From: Euryarchaeota archaeon UBA106
Lineage (GTDB): Archaea; Thermoplasmatota; Poseidoniia; Poseidoniales; Thalassarchaeaceae
Assembly (NCBI GenBank): GCA_002502365.1
Contig: DAOJ01000081.1
Coordinates: 562 to 57,045, forward strand
Length of the DNA stretch: 56,484 nt
Reading direction: 5' to 3'
The translations under genes and the position numbers were made by a program. Shown here one piece after another: positions 53,701-56,484 of the stretch (position 1 is its first letter; each line of letters begins with the position of its first letter). The notes under the pieces were generated by a model. That model was not told the origin of the DNA and searched no databases. It saw only the letters and a program-made list of their open reading frames with translations.

Positions 53701-55826
53701 TAGGACAAATTACGTGCGACTCAGCCGAGCCTGGTTATTTCGTCCCAAGCTCAGGGGCAGACGCCCAAATACCATGTTCTATTGGTACATGGCAAGGTAG
53801 TTATGGTGCAACCAGTTGTGATTTTTCTTCACCTGGATTTTACGTAGACACTACAGCGGCTTCGCTCCAAACTGCCTGCAATGCTGGAACCTTCAACCAA
53901 AATAGTGGTTCGAACAACTCTGCAGACTGTCTTACAGCAGACCCTGGAAACTATGTACCTAACCCAGGATCCTCGGAACAAATTTTGTGTACTGCAGGAA
54001 CCTATCAACCTGCACCCGGACAATCTAACTGTATAACTGCTGATTTTGGATATCATGTTCCAGCCGAAGGAGCAACAGGCCAGATTGGCTGCTTAATGGG
54101 CTCTTATCAAGCAAATCGAGGAGGCACTGATTGCGTTCTTGCTGAACCAGGTTACTATGTTGACTCTCATTTTGCCTCATCACAAACTGCTTGTTTAGCG
54201 GGAACTTACCTTCCATCAAGTGGTTCAACTTCCTCAAACGATTGCATAGATGCAGATCGAGGATACTTTGTTGCAGAAAATGGTGCTGACTCACAAGAGG
54301 CATGTAATATTGGCACTTACCAACCAAATGAAGGAAGCTCAATTTGTTTAATTGCGGAACCTGGACATTACGTAGACACACAAGCCTCCTCTACTCAAAC
54401 AGCTTGTGAGGCAGGAACATTCAATTCTGATTCAGGTTCCAATAATCAGTTCGCTTGTTTAGATTCAGAATTGGGTTATTATGTTCCTGAATCTGGATCT
54501 GTAAATCAAATTGAATGTGAAGTAGGTAGTTACCAAAATCTCAAGAAACAGACCGAATGTAAATTTGCTAGCCTAGGATTTTTCGTAAATTCCACCGCAG
54601 CGAAATCGCAAATACCCGCGCCAATTAATTTCTACATAGACACCGAAGGTGCTACAGAACCACTACCTTGTCCACAAGGAACAATCACATTGGTCGAGGG
54701 CGCGGATAATGTTGAAGATTGCCGAGAGGATTATGACGGAGACAATTTACCGAATTTTTTGGATGATGATGATGATAATGATGGGGTACTTGACTACACT
54801 GATTTATGCGATTATGGACTAATGAATTGGATTAGTACAAGATCTAACGATTGGGATCAAGATGGCTGCGAGGATAGTGCAGAAGATAGCGATGACGATA
54901 ATGACGGTTTTTCCGATGCAGAAGATCATCTCCCCCTAGACCCAACAGAATGGTTGGACACTGATAGCGATGGAATCGGAGATAATGCTGATACAGATGA
55001 TGATGGCGATGGAATTCCCGACCTTCAAGAAAGTAAGATTGGATTGGACCCACTTATTCCTGATTTCGATGGGGATGGTACATGTGATGGCCCAAATAAT
55101 GTTACCGGAGTTTGTACGGCAGGCCCCGATGCCTTCCCATTCAACCCCGACGAGCAGAAGGACACTGACGGAGATGGAACCGGTGACAATTCAGATGATT
55201 TCCCTACGTTGAAGTTTTACCAAAATTATGGTCAAGCAGCAGTTCACCTGTTTATCGGTTTAATTATTCTTGGAGTAATCGGATTTAGCGTACGAATGGG
55301 TATTGGTAGTCGACAGGAGAAATCTGAGGCAGATGATAGCACTCATGAGGTTCGACAGATAGGTGGAGTGGAAGTTAGAGTATCGGCAGAGGACCGTATG
55401 TTTTCTGAAAATACCCAAGCCCAAGTCGAAAGTGAGCCTACACCTCAAACAGAAGAGCCCTCCTCCCCTACAATGTTCGACTTACAAGTAGCAGAACAGA
55501 CAGTTACAGAATCAATGGATGAACCGATTACTGAACAAGTTGGAATGGATTTGACTCATGAAGCTGAGGTGCAGGAAGAGGCACTTACGGAATCTCAAGA
55601 CACCTCACAACCAACTGAAGTCTTCGATGAGTTAGACCTTGAGAGTCTTCTAGCAGCTACACCGCCTCCGGTTCCGAAAATAGAAGCACCCCCTGATGCT
55701 CAAGTCAATGAACACGGGCAGAAAGTTTGGAGGGATGACAATGGGGATGTTTGGGTACAGAACCCAGATGGAAGTCTACTCAAGCACAACGTCTTGACAG
55801 GTACTTGGGAACCTTACGAACAGTGA
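50724..55826 (+). CDS. Giant surface protein: RCC1-like, Cys repeats, calcium-binding repeats, membrane anchor
   Basis: Seen: about 1700 residues. The signal segment is RIIALGVCFLFLAVPIWG. About six RCC1-like units follow (for example HTCAILIDASLWCWG and NVRGQLGDGT, residues 100-395). A short DxDGDG stretch comes next, then about 20 repeats of roughly 32 residues (475-1305) of the form C-x-x-G-T-Y-Q-P-x-S-G-Q-x-x-C then GYYV. A PPC-like beta domain is inserted near 550-670. Calcium-type repeats (DSDGIGDNADTDDDGDGIPD) lie at about 1335-1495, then a transmembrane helix (HLFIGLIILGVIGF) and an acidic tail. The tail ends in a Trp-rich unit (VWRDDNGDVWVQNPDGSLL). Likely adhesion or substrate binding. 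ATG 50664 is less likely because it buries the signal peptide. Confidence 0.85.
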   Translation: MQNTESKRIIALGVCFLFLAVPIWGFLSDTDTEIVDLSETKEQHFTNTGSSSININGSEASSIFSNSVLDVTNTGPLVILNNGTSVKWSEGNPIYTEGSLISTSGRCSILSNYSVFCSGSNNYGQLGLGNNGITEGYVSLTQEAIVVDEGKDHTCAILIDASLWCWGRNHEGQIGDNTTVNRASPVQIDLGSGIDAVAVSAGDDYTCALTHTGDVMCWGLNVRGQLGDGTTNNSLVPTLSNHSTNLRAVSLITAGRTTCVLFQNGSVGCWGSKFTVFSDNGPVTSNLHLINLGDNVTANMIDGVGDHTCVVTNNGSMQCWGINTNGQLGDGTCSSTIETNCTAENIFPGEGNSPVNVNFSAGLTVISAATGPHSTCVLMSDDSLQCWGAQSGEFDNTTKSKINPYQLLFTDGTNVAYSDQDLDGDGIRNIFDTHQSGDTDGDGTLDSDDSDPNNPARWLDCSEGKFGRLACNDTDPGHYSTGGLIQIECEPGTFQPFIAQSNCFDSSAGYYVDLFASVSQTPCESGHYNMELGQSSCIASAPGSYVSPNMGDAGDTSDTAVPLSLMSANYTGNFEGNSDSTDVFFLNLSRNNWFIANLTSPAGKNFDIELLNTSFHVIDFSNTSNTHDEVSTISSNNSTGIYFIRITYSSGFNGSDDYNLVIEVKSTDENSTSIGSTSIHVNAEQALYSTPCAPGSWQDQEASSSCNQASPGHYVYGSGATSQNQCAAGYFQTNSGQTGCTIASLGFYVPQAGSTNQIAAGVGHYVNSTGSSGQTSCSIGTYQPSSAQTTCFAANPGYYVPTTGQANQTICSVGTYQPDSGQRICLEADAGHYVPIQGATNQTQCYLGTFQPYGGQWSCTDAAPGHFVATNASISQTACSQGEYQPLSGQTSCLQTSSGYYTNIPGSANQQPCLPGYYQPLTGQSGCNGAEPGFYVENQASISQTACLAGSYNPFALATQASDCMLADFGHFVPLPGSIGQIECNPGNFSANLGQITCDSAEPGYFVPSSGADAQIPCSIGTWQGSYGATSCDFSSPGFYVDTTAASLQTACNAGTFNQNSGSNNSADCLTADPGNYVPNPGSSEQILCTAGTYQPAPGQSNCITADFGYHVPAEGATGQIGCLMGSYQANRGGTDCVLAEPGYYVDSHFASSQTACLAGTYLPSSGSTSSNDCIDADRGYFVAENGADSQEACNIGTYQPNEGSSICLIAEPGHYVDTQASSTQTACEAGTFNSDSGSNNQFACLDSELGYYVPESGSVNQIECEVGSYQNLKKQTECKFASLGFFVNSTAAKSQIPAPINFYIDTEGATEPLPCPQGTITLVEGADNVEDCREDYDGDNLPNFLDDDDDNDGVLDYTDLCDYGLMNWISTRSNDWDQDGCEDSAEDSDDDNDGFSDAEDHLPLDPTEWLDTDSDGIGDNADTDDDGDGIPDLQESKIGLDPLIPDFDGDGTCDGPNNVTGVCTAGPDAFPFNPDEQKDTDGDGTGDNSDDFPTLKFYQNYGQAAVHLFIGLIILGVIGFSVRMGIGSRQEKSEADDSTHEVRQIGGVEVRVSAEDRMFSENTQAQVESEPTPQTEEPSSPTMFDLQVAEQTVTESMDEPITEQVGMDLTHEAEVQEEALTESQDTSQPTEVFDELDLESLLAATPPPVPKIEAPPDAQVNEHGQKVWRDDNGDVWVQNPDGSLLKHNVLTGTWEPYEQ
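52150..54640 (+). repeat. About 20 degenerate Cys-containing repeats within the giant surface protein
   Basis: Each unit of roughly 90-110 bp encodes a cysteine, G-T-Y-Q or similar, S-G-Q, a second cysteine, and G-[YHF]-[YF]-V, then a variable turn before the next cysteine. I count 21 G-x-[YF]-V/G-x-Y-type anchors. The units have two cysteines each and resemble the GCC2/GCC3 or TNF-receptor-like repeats of animals and protists. They vary too much at DNA level to be recent duplications. Confidence 0.8.
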
Positions 55827-55859
55827 CCTTGCATAATTTCGATGAAGCATTAGATTAGT

Positions 55860-55874
55860 CGCATTGATAATGCG
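55860..55874 (+). promoter_or_regulatory. Dyad upstream of the nickel superoxide dismutase gene
   Basis: CGCATT-GAT-AATGCG (perfect 6-bp arms) is followed 6 bp later by another AATGCG (55881-55886). A TATA-like GCATAATTT (55831-55839) lies about 32 bp upstream of the centre, so the dyad falls near the predicted transcription start of sodN. A nickel- or redox-responsive operator is possible but unproven. Confidence 0.45.
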
Positions 55875-55906
55875 GCACCTAATGCGGTTGTTCGAAGGTG
55901 AGTCAA

Positions 55907-56365
55907 ATGACAGACAACGACAACGAATTTATCCAAACTATCGAAGCCAGCGCCCACTGCGACGGTCCTTGTGGAGTCTACGATCCTGCAAGTGCAAGAA
56001 TAGCCGCTGAGGCAGTTCAATCGATGACCAAAAAGATGGTGACACTTGCAGAAAACCATGGCTCAGACTGTGGAACTGCAAGCTACATCAACACAATGAG
56101 TCGCTACGCTACAATCAAGGAAGAAGAAGCCCAAAAGTGCAAGGACGAATTATTGGTACTTTGGACTGACTACTTCAAGCCTCAACATCTAGAATCAATC
56201 CCTGACCTACACGACACTTTCTGGCAGGCAGCAAAACTCTGCTCAGCATGTAAGGTAGAAGTCTCGGAGCAACATGCTCAGGAACTAATGGATGCAGTTG
56301 AAGCAATCCACCACATGTTCTGGGGAACCAAGGGCCGTGAAGACCCATGGATTCGCGCTTCCTAA
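55907..56365 (+). CDS. sodN: Nickel superoxide dismutase precursor
   Basis: Function: converts superoxide to oxygen and hydrogen peroxide with a single Ni ion. Seen: 152 residues. A 16-residue propeptide ends EASA, and the predicted mature N-terminus HCDGPCGVYDP is the nickel hook: His1, Cys2, Cys6 and the conserved Pro5 and Tyr9. Four-helix-bundle landmarks follow (VLWTDYFKPQHLE and MFWGTKG). The mature form would be 136 residues, slightly longer than the usual 117, with extra cysteines at 39, 62, 96 and 99. ATG 55907 has GGTGAGTCAA upstream. The propeptide must be removed by a SodX-type protease, whose gene begins inside the 3' end of this one. Confidence 0.96.
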   Translation: MTDNDNEFIQTIEASAHCDGPCGVYDPASARIAAEAVQSMTKKMVTLAENHGSDCGTASYINTMSRYATIKEEEAQKCKDELLVLWTDYFKPQHLESIPDLHDTFWQAAKLCSACKVEVSEQHAQELMDAVEAIHHMFWGTKGREDPWIRAS

Positions 56366-56484
56366 ATGTCGTCGTAAACGGCGACTCAATGTGGCCTACA
56401 CTCAAGCAGGGTAGCACTGCTAAGTTTGAGAGAATCGACTCAAACTTAGTGGCAGTAGGGCAAATAGTATTGTTAGATCATCCA
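56347..56484 (+). CDS. sodX: Nickel-type superoxide dismutase maturation protease (partial, runs off the right edge)
   Basis: Seen: ATG 56347 opens 46 codons to the window edge, overlapping the last 19 bp of sodN. The sequence contains VVNGDSMWPTLKQGS near residues 9-23, the catalytic-serine motif GDSMxPTL of signal peptidase/S24-S26-like proteases, followed by a strand ending GQIVLLDHP. Known: sodN genes are commonly followed by sodX, a signal-peptidase-like protease that trims the propeptide to expose His1 for nickel binding. The catalytic lysine should lie beyond the window. Overlap and gene order make coupling to sodN likely. Confidence 0.87.
   Translation, partial: MDSRFLNVVVNGDSMWPTLKQGSTAKFERIDSNLVAVGQIVLLDHP

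Noticed and set aside
52150..54640. Regularly spaced repeats that might suggest a CRISPR array
   Set aside because: The repeats are protein-level, in frame, of variable DNA sequence, and without identical repeat units or spacers.
1..56484. Insertion sequences, prophage genes, rRNA genes, restriction or defence systems
   Set aside because: No transposase, integrase, phage structural gene, rRNA segment or known defence gene could be recognised in either strand.

Overview
This window reads as chromosome from a planktonic euryarchaeon, most likely Marine Group II (Candidatus Poseidoniales). Its information-processing genes are archaeal: Orc1/Cdc6, ribosomal protein L10e, Dph2, an NMD3-like protein, exosome subunit Csl4, a METTL5-like rRNA methyltransferase, and a tRNA-Ser with a G discriminator. 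TATA-like boxes lie about 25 bp upstream of several short or leaderless starts. Alongside these are bacterial-type genes: GyrA/GyrB, MutS/MutL, RmuC, a nickel superoxide dismutase and cytochrome c maturation genes. Several giant secreted or membrane-anchored proteins with PKD, CARDB, RCC1-like and calcium-binding repeats are also present, a mix known from Poseidoniales. The lineage is inferred from gene content, not from phylogeny.

Layout. 1-4.8 kb (minus): partial orc1/cdc6 with a GC-rich dyad upstream, dph2, a purine phosphoribosyltransferase, rpl10e, an EamA transporter and a DUF2752 protein. 4.9-9.9 kb (plus): a TM2 protein, a structured-looking intergenic region, mutS and mutL. 9.9-17.3 kb (minus): aroA, a DUF4105 protein, a Rieske protein, tRNA-Ser(GCU), gyrA and gyrB. 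17.4-28 kb (mixed): aroD, a secreted protein, an M30-like metalloprotease with PKD domains, a secreted glutaminyl cyclase, a membrane protein, a thymidylate kinase with a large extra domain, a DUF2085 protein and a membrane-anchored Smr-like protein. 28-32.6 kb: a 48-residue Cys-rich protein with sufD, sufB and sufC on minus, divergent from nfu and a DtxR/MntR regulator on plus, with a perfect 19-bp palindrome between the two units.

32.6-39.1 kb (minus): maf, a 1600-residue membrane-anchored subtilase and a rhomboid; both proteases end in a zinc ribbon. 39.2-41.5 kb (plus): a fused CcmA-CcmB, CcmC and a tiny CcmD-like protein. 41.6-43.7 kb (plus): nmd3 and a phosphoglucose/phosphomannose isomerase. 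43.7-45.6 kb (minus): an M23 peptidase and rmuC. 45.7-56.5 kb (plus): asd, a METTL5-like methylase, a Csl4-zinc-RRM fusion, a radical SAM protein, a 1700-residue repeat protein, NiSOD and the start of its maturation protease.

The gene set suggests an aerobic, protein-degrading heterotroph: exported proteases for particle and protein breakdown, the shikimate and aspartate pathways (aroA, aroD, asd), c-type cytochrome assembly, Suf Fe-S assembly under probable iron control, and nickel-based superoxide defence. The most unusual points are the Csl4-RRM fusion, the CcmAB fusion, the small Cys-rich gene beside suf, NiSOD with SodX in an archaeon, and a repeated pattern of short perfect inverted repeats at predicted transcription starts. 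No CRISPR array, insertion sequence or rRNA gene was seen, and no gene-free stretch exceeds 300 bases.
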